Notes: generated by a model from the letters alone, not told the origin. Shown: positions 46,242 to 55,669, counted from the stretch's first letter. The stretch: DNA of 64,000 nucleotides from Methanoregula sp. (GCA_041645435.1 JBAZQB010000007.1:62001-126000), one strand, 5' to 3'. A program made the numbers and translations.

Positions 46242-46392
46242 CCCCATTTTAGAACCAGAACCCAATGGATGTCGGAATCACGCGAAAACAAAAGTTTACT
46301 AAAATGAACAAAAACCCGATCATGGGCACCGCCTTTTCTCAAAAGATAATTTCTGATGAGCCTGCATTCTCCCAACCTAAAACAATATAAGA

Positions 46393-46839
46393 ATGCTCAC
46401 CGAAAGTGCCATTAATACGGTAAATACCCTGCAGGACTCCGCTATAACGGATACTATTCCGGACATGCAGCAGGTAACCCCGCTCATCAGTGAACTTTCT
46501 CTGAAGGAAGAAGTCATTGCCCTGGTACTCTTCGGTTCTGTTGCACGCGACCAGGCGCGGAGTATATCCGATATTATCTCTGCATTGTTACACCAAAGGA
46601 TTTGCCCCCGTCTGACCGGTGGGATCTCCTTAGTTATGGATCTGAGGGAGTCGATGTGAACCTCTTCTGGGATCTCCCCATAACGATACGGTTCCGGGTA
46701 CTCCGGGATAGGCGTGTACTATTTTGCAAAGACTCAACTCCGGTTCCACCGGATATTAGCGGAGACTATCCGTGAATATATCGATATAGCTCCTCTTATC
46801 CGAAGACACTGCCTCCATGCAATGAAAGTCCGGGTGTAA
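46393..46839 (+). pseudogene. Decayed MNT-type nucleotidyltransferase
   Basis: The frame begins with a helical part and then LVLFGSVARDQARSISDI, the GSxARxxxxSD nucleotidyltransferase block. It is then shifted. The next frame carries CIVTPKDLPPSDRWDLLSYG and GVDVNLFWDL (motifs 'CIVTPKD' and 'VDVNLFWDL'), and a third frame carries FHRILAETIREYIDIA and LIRRHCLHAM. In intact MNT proteins these pieces are continuous, so two frameshifts have broken it. It lies just before the HEPN relic, the standard partner of MNT in toxin-antitoxin pairs. Confidence 0.8.
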
Positions 46840-46886
46840 GATACCATGAAAACGATATCCAGTACAATGAGGTGAGGATCGGGACA

Positions 46887-47285
46887 ATGGTTTCTGATAT
46901 CTGACGGTATCTGAAGGATCTTGATGAACTGGGTATACACAACATTGAGGAACTTCATGATAAACAGAATTTCTACGCATCATCCATGATTCTGTTTTCC
47001 CTTCTCAACCGGGTATTCGATCTTGGAAGTGAAATGGCCATAGCGCATAATCTCGGCATATCGGCCACATACCGGGAAATATTTGTTCTCCTTAAGAACG
47101 ATGAGATCATCGGAAGTGATCTCACCCATGAGATGGTTGGCCTGGTAACCTACCGGAATCTCCTTTCACACGAGTACCATGGAATTTCTGAAGAGACTCT
47201 TTTCAGCCTGACAAAAAAAACCGGCTGCATACAACAATTCGTGGGTGTAATGCAGGATATGATACAGATTAAGCAAAAAAAGTGA
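46887..47285 (+). pseudogene. HEPN-domain protein, disrupted near its start
   Basis: The expected start ATG 46887 is followed five codons later by a TGA at 46902. After it the frame stays open to 47285 and reads through DELGIHNIEELHD and the HEPN core NLGISATYREIFVLL. The nuclease motif RNLLSHEYHG (R-x4-H) is intact. HEPN proteins are RNA nucleases or adenylylation targets and pair with MNT nucleotidyltransferases. A shortened product could start at ATG 46986. With the partner broken, this is probably a decaying toxin-antitoxin locus, not an active one. Confidence 0.75.
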
Positions 47286-47613
47286 ACGGTTTTCCTCCGG
47301 ATTTTGTTTAGTATCTAGATGTTCAGAAGACGGAAGTCGGAAATAGTAACGTTGTATACCGGTTCAACCAGCCTTTCGGTTCCGAGGAAATATCCGTGAA
47401 ATGCGGAAATCCAGGCGCTCTCCTCAGTGAGTGTCAGCTATTCCACATCCTAAATCTCCCTTGTACGGGCTCCGGTTGTCACGGCCGAACGGAAGCAGAT
47501 GTGGCTCGTCGGGTTATGGCAAGAGAAGAGGATTTTATAGTACCCATACCCTACACTGTACAAATTGTAAAAGCGATTGACAATTTGTCCAGTATAAGGA
47601 AGAGGGAAAGGTT
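47286..47613. other. Intergenic region before an ATPase gene
   Basis: About 330 bases. The only longer frame (47396-47617) shows no family features. Its last 55 bases hold the inverted repeat and ribosome-binding site of the following ATPase. Confidence 0.4.
47560..47588. promoter_or_regulatory. Inverted repeat, possible operator
   Basis: The arms ACAAATTGT (47560-47568) and ACAATTTGT (47580-47588) are perfect inverted complements, with an 11-base spacer. The second arm ends 25 bases before ATG 47614. The location suits an operator or leader hairpin of the ATPase gene. Autoregulation is inferred. Confidence 0.5.
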
Positions 47614-48792
47614 ATGATCAAACGGGATGCCGAGGAAAAACTCAGGGTACTTGCAAACGGGTTTCCAGCCGTGTCGGTCATTGGTCCCCGTCAGTCCGGA
47701 AAGACAACCCTTGTCAGATCGGTCTTCCCGGACAAACCCTATGTCCTCCTGGAAGATCCTGACACCCGTGCCTTTGCAGAGGAGGATCCGCGGAGTTTCC
47801 TCGCACAGTTTGAAAAAACCGGTGCGGTTATTGATGAAGTGCAGAGGGTCCCTGAACTTTTCTCCTATCTTCAGGGAATACTGGACAGGAACGGCCGGCC
47901 CGGACAGTATATCCTGACCGGATCGCAGAATTTTCTGCTGATGGAAAGTATCTCGCAGTCGCTGGCCGGGCGTGTCGGGATCATCCGGCTGCTCCCTCTC
48001 TCAATGAGGGAACTTGCGCGCGAGGGATTCCCCGTCAGGCCGTACGAAGAGTATCTCTTCACCGGCTTTTTTCCCCGCCTTTATAGTACAGCACTTCAGC
48101 CGGAAGATTTCTATCCGTCGTATATCCAGACATATCTTGAGCGCGATCTGCGCCAGTTAAAACAGGTACAGAACCTTTCCGCATTCCAGACATTTATGAA
48201 GATGTGCGCATTCCGGAACGGGCAGATCGTGAATTATTCTTCCCTGGCACAGGATTGCGGGATTACTCATAATACCGCGAAAGAATGGTTGTCACTTCTC
48301 GAAACATCCTGCATCATCGTCCTTATCAGACCACATCAGAAAAACTTCAATAAGCGACTGGTGAAAATGCCCAAACTCTGCTTTACCGATCCCGGGCTTG
48401 CTGCCCATCTGGCGGGAATACAGAGCCCGGAGGATCTCGCGTATCATCCATTGAAAGGGGGCCTCTTTGAATCCCTGATCATAACTGAATTCTTAAAGTA
48501 CAGATTCAACCGGGGATTGGAAGGAAACCTGTACTTCTGGCGGGATCAGCATGGGCACGAGGTAGATTGTCTTATCGAACAACGGGGAAGAGTCCTTATC
48601 CCGATTGAAATAAAATCCGGCAGGACCGCAAATAATGATTATTTCAATAATATCACCTACTGGAACGGGTTGTCCGGCAACACTCCCGACCGATCGTTTG
48701 TAGTCTATGGGGGGGAGCAGTCACAACTGCGCACTGCCGGCCATCTGGTTGGATATGCTCATCTGGACCCGGTTTTTCACTATCTTGATTGA
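47614..48792 (+). CDS. AAA ATPase with DUF4143 domain
   Basis: A 392-residue protein. The Walker A is GPRQSGKTTL near residue 25 and Walker B is AVIDEVQRVPEL. LTGSQNFLLM and LAGRVGIIRLLPLSM are typical of the AAA_14 family. The C-terminal DUF4143 part contains HEVDCLIE and IPIEIKSGR, a PD-(D/E)XK-like nuclease core. The GGAAAGGTT before ATG 47614 is an adequate ribosome-binding site. The function of this widespread prokaryotic family is unknown; it is often found with mobile and toxin-antitoxin genes, as here. Confidence 0.92.
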   Translation: MIKRDAEEKLRVLANGFPAVSVIGPRQSGKTTLVRSVFPDKPYVLLEDPDTRAFAEEDPRSFLAQFEKTGAVIDEVQRVPELFSYLQGILDRNGRPGQYILTGSQNFLLMESISQSLAGRVGIIRLLPLSMRELAREGFPVRPYEEYLFTGFFPRLYSTALQPEDFYPSYIQTYLERDLRQLKQVQNLSAFQTFMKMCAFRNGQIVNYSSLAQDCGITHNTAKEWLSLLETSCIIVLIRPHQKNFNKRLVKMPKLCFTDPGLAAHLAGIQSPEDLAYHPLKGGLFESLIITEFLKYRFNRGLEGNLYFWRDQHGHEVDCLIEQRGRVLIPIEIKSGRTANNDYFNNITYWNGLSGNTPDRSFVVYGGEQSQLRTAGHLVGYAHLDPVFHYLD

Positions 48793-49190
48793 GAGAACTC
48801 AGGGATCAATGCGCCAGCGGGAGTGACCGTTGGATCACACCACGGTGCGTTTCAGGGATAGATCGTAAGATTGTGAAGAAATACGCGCGATTCGGGCTCC
48901 GATTGTTGACACAAATCTGCGGTGGACACGATAAGACCGGTAAATTGTCCGCCGCCATAAAAAAACCTGTTATAATCAGGTTACAGGCAAAAATAACCGA
49001 TTATATGGAAGAAATAGTTTCCCTTTACCGGTGTTTATACAGGGCATATTTGAGGGCATAGTTCCGGTTGATCCGGGAGGAGATCGCCCAAAAGAACTAT
49101 GCCTGCGTTTCTGATAAAAAATAGAGGTAATAAAAACCGTTGTGTGGATATCCAAGACATGGAAGTATGCCATGGGCGGTGGGTTGTTTG
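48793..49190. other. Intergenic stretch after the ATPase gene
   Basis: No open frame here shows recognisable motifs. It leads into the transposase relic and may include its lost end and regulatory sequence, but no inverted repeats marking an IS end were recognised. Confidence 0.35.
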
Positions 49191-49813
49191 AATGGGAGAC
49201 TTAAGGCCGGCTCTTTTGAAATCACGTATCCGATTATGTCTGGTGCTCCCTGAATTCAACGATCAGGTAAATGATCTTGTTGTTGCGACAGTACGGGGAT
49301 TGATGTCACCCGTCGGGATGAATGGATGCGGGGGTGGCGAGTATTCACCGGGAATGGATTCAATCTCACATTATTGCTGATATGAAGAGTAAGGATCTCC
49401 TCAGCATTGCGATTACCAACGAGCAAGTCAGCGATGGTGAAGTGTTCCCGGTTCTTCTTGAACAGGCCCAGATCGCTTTCGGGGATCCCCCCAGTCCCCA
49501 GGTCCTTCCAAATGGTGCTTATGATTAGAATGATATTTCAACGGTCATGAAAAATTCCACATCTATTCCGGCATAAAGATCCAGGAGACGGGCTCCACCA
49601 AATCGGGCGGATACCCCGATCGCGCAGAATGTTTTTTAAGAGAAACAAAACGGATGCTATTGCACCTGGGCCGATGAGAAAAAATATGATACAGGATGGG
49701 CTGTCGAAGCGGTATTCTTTTCAGTGAAACAGATCTTCAATGGAAATGTCCGGGCAAGTTTTATTTACCATATGGCACGGGAGATCCGAAGGAAATTCTT
49801 GTTTTTCAGATAA
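49190..49813 (+). pseudogene. Decayed IS5-like DDE transposase
   Basis: Four fragments in different frames line up in order with one transposase. LPEFNDQVNDLVV is followed by CDSTGIDVTRRDEWM (the first catalytic Asp block). Then come IIADMKSKDLLSIAIT with VLPNGAYD (the second Asp), GIKIQETGSTKSGGYP and finally TGWAVEAVFFSVKQIF with REIRRKF (the Glu-containing end). Stops and frameshifts separate them, so the element is inactive. The ends and inverted repeats were not identified, and the N-terminus is not clear. The IS group is assigned from motif memory. Confidence 0.72.
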
Positions 49814-50027
49814 TTGTTAATTTCTCCAGATGTTTTATATGAAGTAATTCCGGCAGAATGCGGACCCTGTTGGACTATCGTTACGTGGATTTTCGATTTT
49901 CACAACACAACGTGTATTATTTTTCATAGTCCGGGGGTGAAACTGGGTCATGTGCGGTTCTACTGAGCACATCGTTTCAGCCACGGCAATGATGAACCCG
50001 GGCCCGGCTGCCCGTGGACCGGAAGTG

Positions 50028-50045
50028 GAGAAATAATATTTTCTC
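50028..50045. promoter_or_regulatory. Palindrome upstream of a small membrane protein gene
   Basis: The arms GAGAAA and TTTCTC flank an AT core (TAATAT) 29 bases before ATG 50075. The position suggests promoter or operator function. It may also just be the AT-rich TATA region. Confidence 0.4.
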
Positions 50046-50074
50046 TGGCACAATACACTGTTCAGTGGAAAATA

Positions 50075-50443
50075 ATGGCAGAGAAAAAGCGGATAGCAAT
50101 AACAACGGCAATCGGTGTCCTGACCGGCCTGTACTGCGCCGGAAGCCTCCTTGTTCTCGCCCCCCAGGGAGTAACACCGGAACCCTGGTTCATGGCTATG
50201 ATCTTTTACGGCCGCGCCCTCCAGGGGTTTGTTATCGGTTTTGCCGACAGGATTCTCATAAGCCCGATCTTCCGGGGTGCGGGGCTTGGTGCACTGTTCA
50301 GCCTCCTGCTCTGCATAGTTCCTGTCTCTGCCCACAATTATGCCGGAGCCGGCCTGCTCTTTGTCTTTGGGATTATTTATGGAGCGCTTGCCGACGGTAT
50401 AGCGAGCTGGGCAACGCAGCGTAAGTTCGGAAAACCGTCATGA
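50075..50443 (+). CDS. Small hypothetical membrane protein
   Basis: A 122-residue protein with three or four hydrophobic segments, rich in Gly and Ala, and a basic C-terminus (ATQRKFGKPS). I recognise no family. It stands alone between the transposase relic and a small cysteine-rich gene. Its GC-rich composition is like the core-like genes that follow. Confidence 0.65.
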   Translation: MAEKKRIAITTAIGVLTGLYCAGSLLVLAPQGVTPEPWFMAMIFYGRALQGFVIGFADRILISPIFRGAGLGALFSLLLCIVPVSAHNYAGAGLLFVFGIIYGALADGIASWATQRKFGKPS

Positions 50444-50620
50444 ATACCTGCATTGCAGTACACAAAGAACAGGAAGTAATCTCCCGGTTAACCCCCCTTG
50501 GGATTGCGTGTCCGGACGCAAAGGTGAGGCATAAAGTACCGTCCGGGGGAACAGGCCTTTTTCTCTGAAACGGAACCCACCACAAAAACCTCTTATCCAT
50601 CAGCGAACACATCCTTCAAT

Positions 50621-50866
50621 ATGATAAATCCCAGCAAAAATAGTGTAGAGGACACGGAAGAGAACCGGGCTATCTGCAGGAAATACTGCGGGATATGCCC
50701 GAACTACAAAGCTCATTCCCTGGAAAAATACCAGCCAACCGAACTCTTCTGTGCCTGCGGAACATCCTCTGCTCCGCCAAAAAAAGAGATCCGCTGTTTC
50801 TGCGTAGCCTGCGAGCTCTTCACAAAGCACCATCTCCGCGTTGGATACTTCTGCGCTAAACACTAG
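50621..50866 (+). CDS. DUF2769-type cysteine-rich protein
   Basis: An 81-residue protein with many cysteines in paired or spaced motifs: ICRKYCGICPNY, LFCACGTS and CFCVACELF, ending GYFCAKH. These likely form metal (zinc or iron-sulphur) sites. The pattern matches the archaeal DUF2769 family, known mainly from methanogens and of unknown function. A close paralogue lies at 51393, with the repeat element between them. The start ATG 50621 is chosen because the similarity to the paralogue begins at VEDTEENRAIC. Confidence 0.8.
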   Translation: MINPSKNSVEDTEENRAICRKYCGICPNYKAHSLEKYQPTELFCACGTSSAPPKKEIRCFCVACELFTKHHLRVGYFCAKH

Positions 50867-51013
50867 ACCATTTTTTTGGGGGGATTTTTCCTTACGTTGC
50901 CGGAACGTTCACGGTACTTGCTGTCATCGTAACCGGGTAGAATATTCAAGGACGGTTTATTGTAGTGCGCGAAATTGATCTGACTTCCGCGTCATCGCCA
51001 GATAATCTGAATG

Positions 51014-51317
51014 GGTAACGTGCCAATCCAGCCCCTGACATCTGTCTTTTACAATAGTCCGCCCCCCCTTTGCGCCAGCCCTGCCCCCATTGGAGGCGGG
51101 GGCGCATGCGATTCCCCGGCATTACCAAAAATCCCGATTCAGGTAATACAGCACTACCGCAACCGGGGCGCCATTGCGGCAGGGCGAAGCCCCTGGAGCG
51201 TCAGTATTTCCGCTCCAAAACGAATTTACTTTTTGCATTAATTTCAGGCAGGTATTTTTACCTTTTTTCACCCCGTAAATCCTTCCTGGATTTAAGGTGC
51301 TGGAATAGTACATTACC
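51014..51317. repeat. 304-bp MITE-like element, copy 1
   Basis: One of two copies of a GC-rich, apparently non-coding element; the other is at 62722-63025, about 90% identical by eye and of the same length. The ends are imperfect inverted repeats: GGTAACGTGCC at the left, and GTACATTACC at the right (reverse complement GGTAATGTAC). Inside, GCATTACC (51119-51126) and GGTAATAC (51142-51149) form another inverted pair. A long stem around GCGCC and GGGCGC, with an inner GCCCCC/GGAGGC hairpin, and a GGGC-GAA-GCCC hairpin are also present. It lies between two DUF2769 genes. Origin as a MITE or structured RNA is inference. Confidence 0.8.
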
Positions 51318-51392
51318 GATCCGAATCAGGGTTTCATCTAAAGAGACCCGTATAAAAAGATCTATAATCCATCATCGCACACTTTTTTTACC

Positions 51393-51641
51393 ATGTTTGA
51401 AACCGGAAACAAACCTGTTGTAGAAGATACCGAAGAGAACCGCGCAATCTGCAAGAAATACTGCAAAAACTGCCAGAACTACAGGAAATACTGCCTGGAT
51501 AAATACAAGCCAACCGAACTCTTCTGCGCATGCGGTCAGTCATCGGCCACGGACATGAAACTGATCGGCTGTTTCTGTTCGGGTTGCGAGATCTATACGA
51601 AATACCACCTCCGCGGCGGGTACTTCTGCGTAAGACGTTAA
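51393..51641 (+). CDS. DUF2769-type cysteine-rich protein, paralogue
   Basis: An 82-residue paralogue of the gene at 50621, sharing VEDTEENRAICKKYC, LFCACGQSSA, GCFCSGCEIYTKYH and GYFCVRR. Cysteine positions are conserved, so the fold is kept. A TATA-like GTATAAAAAG lies about 40 bases upstream. The pair probably arose by tandem duplication, with the repeat element now between them. Function is unknown. Confidence 0.8.
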   Translation: MFETGNKPVVEDTEENRAICKKYCKNCQNYRKYCLDKYKPTELFCACGQSSATDMKLIGCFCSGCEIYTKYHLRGGYFCVRR

Positions 51642-51929
51642 CCTTTTTTCATCTGATAAGATCTGAATCGTTGTTCATGTGCCCTATGGAGTGTGAGGTA
51701 AAATTTCATCCCCTCCAGCTCACCTGGACTGCTGTAGGTTATTACGGCAGAGACGTGTGTGAAAGCAGGGATTGGCGGATAGTAAAGAGAAAGACGGGGA
51801 ATAACTCTGGTGATGGATAAGCATCCCGGCATCCCCTCCATGCCGTGATTCGTTCCTGCTACCTGCAGGGAGAAATCTTAAGGTATCCCCATTGCGTTAA
51901 GAGATCCGCTGCCCGACAGATACGAGTCG

Positions 51930-52892
51930 TTAGGTATCAATAAGCCCGGCTTTCCGGAAGAGCAGGGGGGCACCAATACCGATCCACAAGCCCGCAGCGG
52001 CAGGCTGCAGGTACGTCATAAGCCAGCCGGTGAATGTCGGGGAATGCGTCAGCGGACTGAGTCCCAGCCAGAGGATGAACAGGATGACCATACCAATACA
52101 ATACCTGACAACTTTCTGGGAACGGGTACCTGACACGTTAAACGGAATAAACCGGTTCGCAAGTACTGCACCGGTACCAGATCCAAACAACAGACCTGCG
52201 GCAATAAGAGTGTCACGGGGGAAAAGAGGATCAATGGGAATACCGGTCTGCGATAATGCCAGCGCGGACCATCCGGCCGGCAGCTGCCATGAACCGAGAG
52301 ATACCAGCGCCAGGATACTGATGCCGATCAATCCCATTGATACAAGAAAGATCGCGCCCACCTGGACTCCAAGGGATTTTTTACCGATCCACCCGGCTGC
52401 CGGTTCCTCAAAGCGGAGGAAGAGGACGAGGATGACGAGCCCGACCGCAAAGCCCGCGATAACATCTTCTGGATAATGTACTGCCTGGAATACCCGTGCA
52501 AGGCCTATCAGCAGGATGAGGATGATGCAGATGATCCAGGCCCACATTTTTCTGAGGTACGCTGCAAGATACCCAAAAAAAACCATTGCGCTCTGGGCAT
52601 GCCCGGAGGGCATACCAAACGAGGGATAACTCGCCAGGGCTTTCACGTCGGGACTCACCCAGTACGGCCGGGGAGAATGGATTGCGATCTTGAGGGCATC
52701 GCACAGGGCCCCGCTCAGTGAAAGGATGAGTGCCAGGCGGATACCAAGGGTTCTGTCAAAACACCAGTAGATGAGGGGGATTACCATGAGGAAAAATTCG
52801 GGCGAGCCAAGGCTTGCTACCCCCTGCATGAAAGGTCCGAGATCCGGGGCACTGGTCTGGAGGGTCTGGATAAACGGGATGCTTCCTTCCAT
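51930..52892 (-). CDS. PAP2-family membrane phosphatase
   Basis: A 320-residue integral membrane protein. The phosphatase motifs are KIAIHSPRP (KxxxxxxRP), PSGHAQS and ARVFQAVHYPEDVIAG (the RxxxxxHxxxD block, with AR in place of SR). About eight hydrophobic segments follow. The family removes phosphate from lipid pyrophosphates or phosphates outside the membrane, for example undecaprenyl/dolichyl pyrophosphate recycling. A link to the glycan locus is possible but it is 8 kb away. It is divergent from the lipoprotein-like gene, with a 149-bp promoter region between. Confidence 0.9.
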   Translation of the reverse strand: MEGSIPFIQTLQTSAPDLGPFMQGVASLGSPEFFLMVIPLIYWCFDRTLGIRLALILSLSGALCDALKIAIHSPRPYWVSPDVKALASYPSFGMPSGHAQSAMVFFGYLAAYLRKMWAWIICIILILLIGLARVFQAVHYPEDVIAGFAVGLVILVLFLRFEEPAAGWIGKKSLGVQVGAIFLVSMGLIGISILALVSLGSWQLPAGWSALALSQTGIPIDPLFPRDTLIAAGLLFGSGTGAVLANRFIPFNVSGTRSQKVVRYCIGMVILFILWLGLSPLTHSPTFTGWLMTYLQPAAAGLWIGIGAPLLFRKAGLIDT

Positions 52893-53041
52893 CGTAGTTT
52901 TTGTATCATTTTTTATTGATATAATCTGATTGAAAAGATTCTTTCATCGGGATTTGAGAATCATAACCCCAAACGTGCTGGGAAAATATCCAGAGTACTG
53001 TTCCAGGACATTGATATCGTGGGAATAAAAAATTCCCGCTC

Positions 53042-53476
53042 ATGAATCTTGGAGGATACGCGTTTCTCTCGATTCTCCTGATAACCGGCCTGCTCCTTAC
53101 CTCTGGCTGCACAACCGCTCATACTCATGCCATCCCGCCCGGAAAAACCTTCAATGCAGCACAACAGGCTCCCCGCTCCACGGCAGATGTAAAACTTAAT
53201 GATACGATCGCCGTTTTTGATACCAATGCAGAAAAAGCCCGGCAGTTGTGACCGAACAGAGCGGTACACTCATGGTTGCGATAGGCAAACGCCCTGTATT
53301 GTGCTCACCCACCAGGAAAAAATACGTTTCGATATATATCACCAGAGATTGGGGAACTCGCGAGCGGGTTAGCAACCTTCGATCCCGATACAGCGGGAAC
53401 TCGGGTCATGCTTACAAGCGACCTCTTCATCAAGTTCAGATATGGCGTAAAAGTGGTCTTTGCACGGGGCGGGTAA
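53042..53476 (+). pseudogene. Frameshifted lipoprotein gene
   Basis: The first 69 codons encode a hydrophobic signal and the lipobox LTSGC, then a short mature region, and stop at TGA 53249. A middle piece is readable in the next frame (VTEQSGTLMVAIGKRPVL). The original frame then resumes with PEIGELASGLATF, LTSDLFIKFRYG and VVFARGG, ending at TAA 53474. The end part looks like real protein, so two compensating indels have broken the gene. A short lipoprotein of 69 residues may still be produced. Function is unknown. Confidence 0.55.
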
Positions 53477-53523
53477 AGGCCCGGAACACAAACCGGAATC
53501 CGCGTGAAAAAACAATACTCATG

Positions 53524-53532
53524 AATATAAAT
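53524..53532 (+). promoter_or_regulatory. TATA-box of leaderless flavoprotein gene
   Basis: AATATAAAT lies about 25 bases before GTG 53555, which lacks a good ribosome-binding site. This spacing is typical of a leaderless archaeal transcript. Confidence 0.5.
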
Positions 53533-53554
53533 CCAGCCGTCCCAACGTTAAGGC

Positions 53555-54871
53555 GTGAAGACGGCAATACTGGGAGGCGGACTCTCCGGCCTGGCCCTTG
53601 CCCGGCTCCTGCACGAGCGGGGCGATGAGGTCGTGGTGCTGGAGGCCGAGGCAGAATATGGCGGGCTCTGCCGGTCGAAAACCGACAAGGGATTTACGTT
53701 CGATATCGGGGGTTCCCACATCATCTTTTCCCGGGACACCGAAGTGCTCGCGTTCATGCGCCGGATGATAGCAGGAAACGAGCAGCGGAACAACCGGCAT
53801 ACCAAGATCTTCTACAAAGGCCAGTATGTCAAGTACCCGTTCGAGAACGGCCTCTCCCAGCTTCCCGATGAGGACCGTCTTGCCTGCACCTTTGGGTTCA
53901 TCAGGAATCTTATTGCGGTTGAGAAAGGCGAAGTTTCTCCCCCGAACAATTTCAAGGAATGGATCTATTATACATTCGGTGACGGCATCGCCGAATGTTA
54001 TCTTGTGCCCTATAACGAGAAGATCTGGAAATACAAAACCGACGAGATGTCGCACCACTGGGTTGACGGCCGTATCCCCCGGCCACCGGTTGAGGACATC
54101 ATCAAGTCCGCCATCGGGATCGAGACCGAGGGCTACACTCACCAGGCCGTCTTTTCGTACCCGCTGGATGGCGGGATCGGGGCACTGGTAACCGCGATTG
54201 CCCGGCCGGTGGAGCAGTTCGTCCGCACCGGTTTCCGGATCAGTTCGATCAGGAAGTCCGGCAAATCGTGGCTCATCAGCAATGGAAAAGAGACCGTTAC
54301 TGCTGACCGCATCATCAGCACTATCCCGGTCCAGCACCTGCTTCCCTGCCTGGACGGGGTACCGGCCCGGGTGACCGAGGCCTGCCGGTCGCTGAAATAC
54401 AACTCGCTTGTCTGCGTGAATATCGGCTATAAGGCAGGCGTGCCGGAGATCTCGTGGCTGTACCTGCCGGACCCGGCGCTCGGAAAAACCAACCGGGTCT
54501 CGTTCCCCTCAAGTTACAGCCGGCATGTTGCCCCGGACGGGAAGAGCGCCGTACTTGCCGAGATCACCCACCAGCCGGGGGACGAAGTCGCCGGTATGTC
54601 GGATAAAGAGCTGACCGATGAAGTCGTATCCATGCTCGAAACCATGAAGATCGGGAAGCGGGAGGATGTTGTCTTTTCGTCCATTGAACGCCAGCCGTTT
54701 GCCTATGTTGTCTATGATCTCAACTACCAGGAAAATATCGGAATTGTCAAAGAGTACTGCCAGTCCACGGGCATCCCGCTTGTTGGACGATTCTCCCAGT
54801 TCGAGTACCTGAATATGGACGGCTGCATCCGCAGTGTCATGGATTTTATTGCATCATATCCGGCGCAGTAA
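53555..54871 (+). CDS. FAD-dependent oxidoreductase (UDP-galactopyranose-mutase-like)
   Basis: A 438-residue flavoprotein. The dinucleotide-binding GGGLSGLALARLL is at about residues 7-19, with VVLEAE at the end of strand 2 and GGLCRS next. FDIGGSHIIF and the later PYNEKIWKYKTDEMSHHWVDGR (motif 'YNEKIWKY') are characteristic of UDP-galactopyranose mutase and related FAD proteins. UGM converts UDP-galactopyranose to the furanose for surface glycans. A GT2 gene follows within 70 bases and could use the product. Protoporphyrinogen-oxidase- or amine-oxidase-like activities are alternatives. The start is GTG 53555. Confidence 0.8.
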   Translation: MKTAILGGGLSGLALARLLHERGDEVVVLEAEAEYGGLCRSKTDKGFTFDIGGSHIIFSRDTEVLAFMRRMIAGNEQRNNRHTKIFYKGQYVKYPFENGLSQLPDEDRLACTFGFIRNLIAVEKGEVSPPNNFKEWIYYTFGDGIAECYLVPYNEKIWKYKTDEMSHHWVDGRIPRPPVEDIIKSAIGIETEGYTHQAVFSYPLDGGIGALVTAIARPVEQFVRTGFRISSIRKSGKSWLISNGKETVTADRIISTIPVQHLLPCLDGVPARVTEACRSLKYNSLVCVNIGYKAGVPEISWLYLPDPALGKTNRVSFPSSYSRHVAPDGKSAVLAEITHQPGDEVAGMSDKELTDEVVSMLETMKIGKREDVVFSSIERQPFAYVVYDLNYQENIGIVKEYCQSTGIPLVGRFSQFEYLNMDGCIRSVMDFIASYPAQ

Positions 54872-54937
54872 CCGTGCCGGACCCTGCATCACCCTTATTA
54901 TGCGCCAGACCAAAAACGATACCGGAGTTTCCCGCAC

Positions 54938-55636
54938 ATGATCTCGGTTATCATCCCCACGTTCAATGAAGAAGAAAATATCGCCCAGTGCCTCGTTTCC
55001 CTCTGTCACCAGACCGTTCCGCGGAACGAGTACGAGATCATTGTCGTAGATGGCGGCTCAAAGGATGCAACCTGCGAGATTGCAAAAAAATATGCAGACA
55101 AGGTTTTCACCCAGACCAGCAAAAAAGTCGGCGGGGCAAGGAACGACGGGGTTAAGGAGGCAAAAGGGGATATCATCGCAACCACTGATGCCGACTGCAT
55201 CCTCCCGCCTGACTGGATAAAACGGGTTGAGGAGAATTTCAAAAACCCTGGAATAGCCCAGCTCTATGGCCCGGTCTACCCCATTGAAGAAGGACTTGGC
55301 AACCGCTTCTCCCTCCTGCTTGCAAACACCTTCTCCCGCATTGGTTACTACAGCCGGACATTCTATTACACGCTCGGGTGCAACACGGCCTTCCGGAAAG
55401 AGGCATTTGAAAAAGCCGGCATGTACCGGTGTATCGATGCCGGCGATGACCTTGAAATCGCCATGCGGTTAAAAGACCAGGGTAAAATAAAATTTGACGG
55501 CAAACTCAAAGTCGGATTCTCGATGCGCCGGTACCAGAAATTTGGGACTCTCCAATCCATCTACGAATGGATTTATATCGTTGCCGATGGCGGTGAAAAC
55601 GACAAGTACTCGTATACCCAGAAAGAGTACAAATGA
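54938..55636 (+). CDS. GT2 glycosyltransferase
   Basis: A compact 232-residue GT2. ISVIIPTFNEEENI begins the fold, VVDGGSKDAT follows and TTDADCILP is the metal-binding site near residue 89. The late part ends with a short membrane-interacting helix. Being downstream of the UGM-like gene, it may add galactofuranose or another sugar. The donor is inferred. GC-rich, unlike the glycosyltransferases of region 2. Confidence 0.9.
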   Translation: MISVIIPTFNEEENIAQCLVSLCHQTVPRNEYEIIVVDGGSKDATCEIAKKYADKVFTQTSKKVGGARNDGVKEAKGDIIATTDADCILPPDWIKRVEENFKNPGIAQLYGPVYPIEEGLGNRFSLLLANTFSRIGYYSRTFYYTLGCNTAFRKEAFEKAGMYRCIDAGDDLEIAMRLKDQGKIKFDGKLKVGFSMRRYQKFGTLQSIYEWIYIVADGGENDKYSYTQKEYK

Positions 55637-55669
55637 CCCGCACCGTGCCACATTTTTTTTGAGGGAATA

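Noticed and set aside
47396..47617. 73-codon frame before the DUF4143 ATPase
   Set aside because: No family features, and it crosses the inverted repeat and ribosome-binding site of the ATPase.
51070..51423. Open frame through repeat copy 1 and its counterpart in copy 2
   Set aside because: Changes between the copies do not favour synonymous sites and the frames end differently, so the repeat is treated as non-coding.
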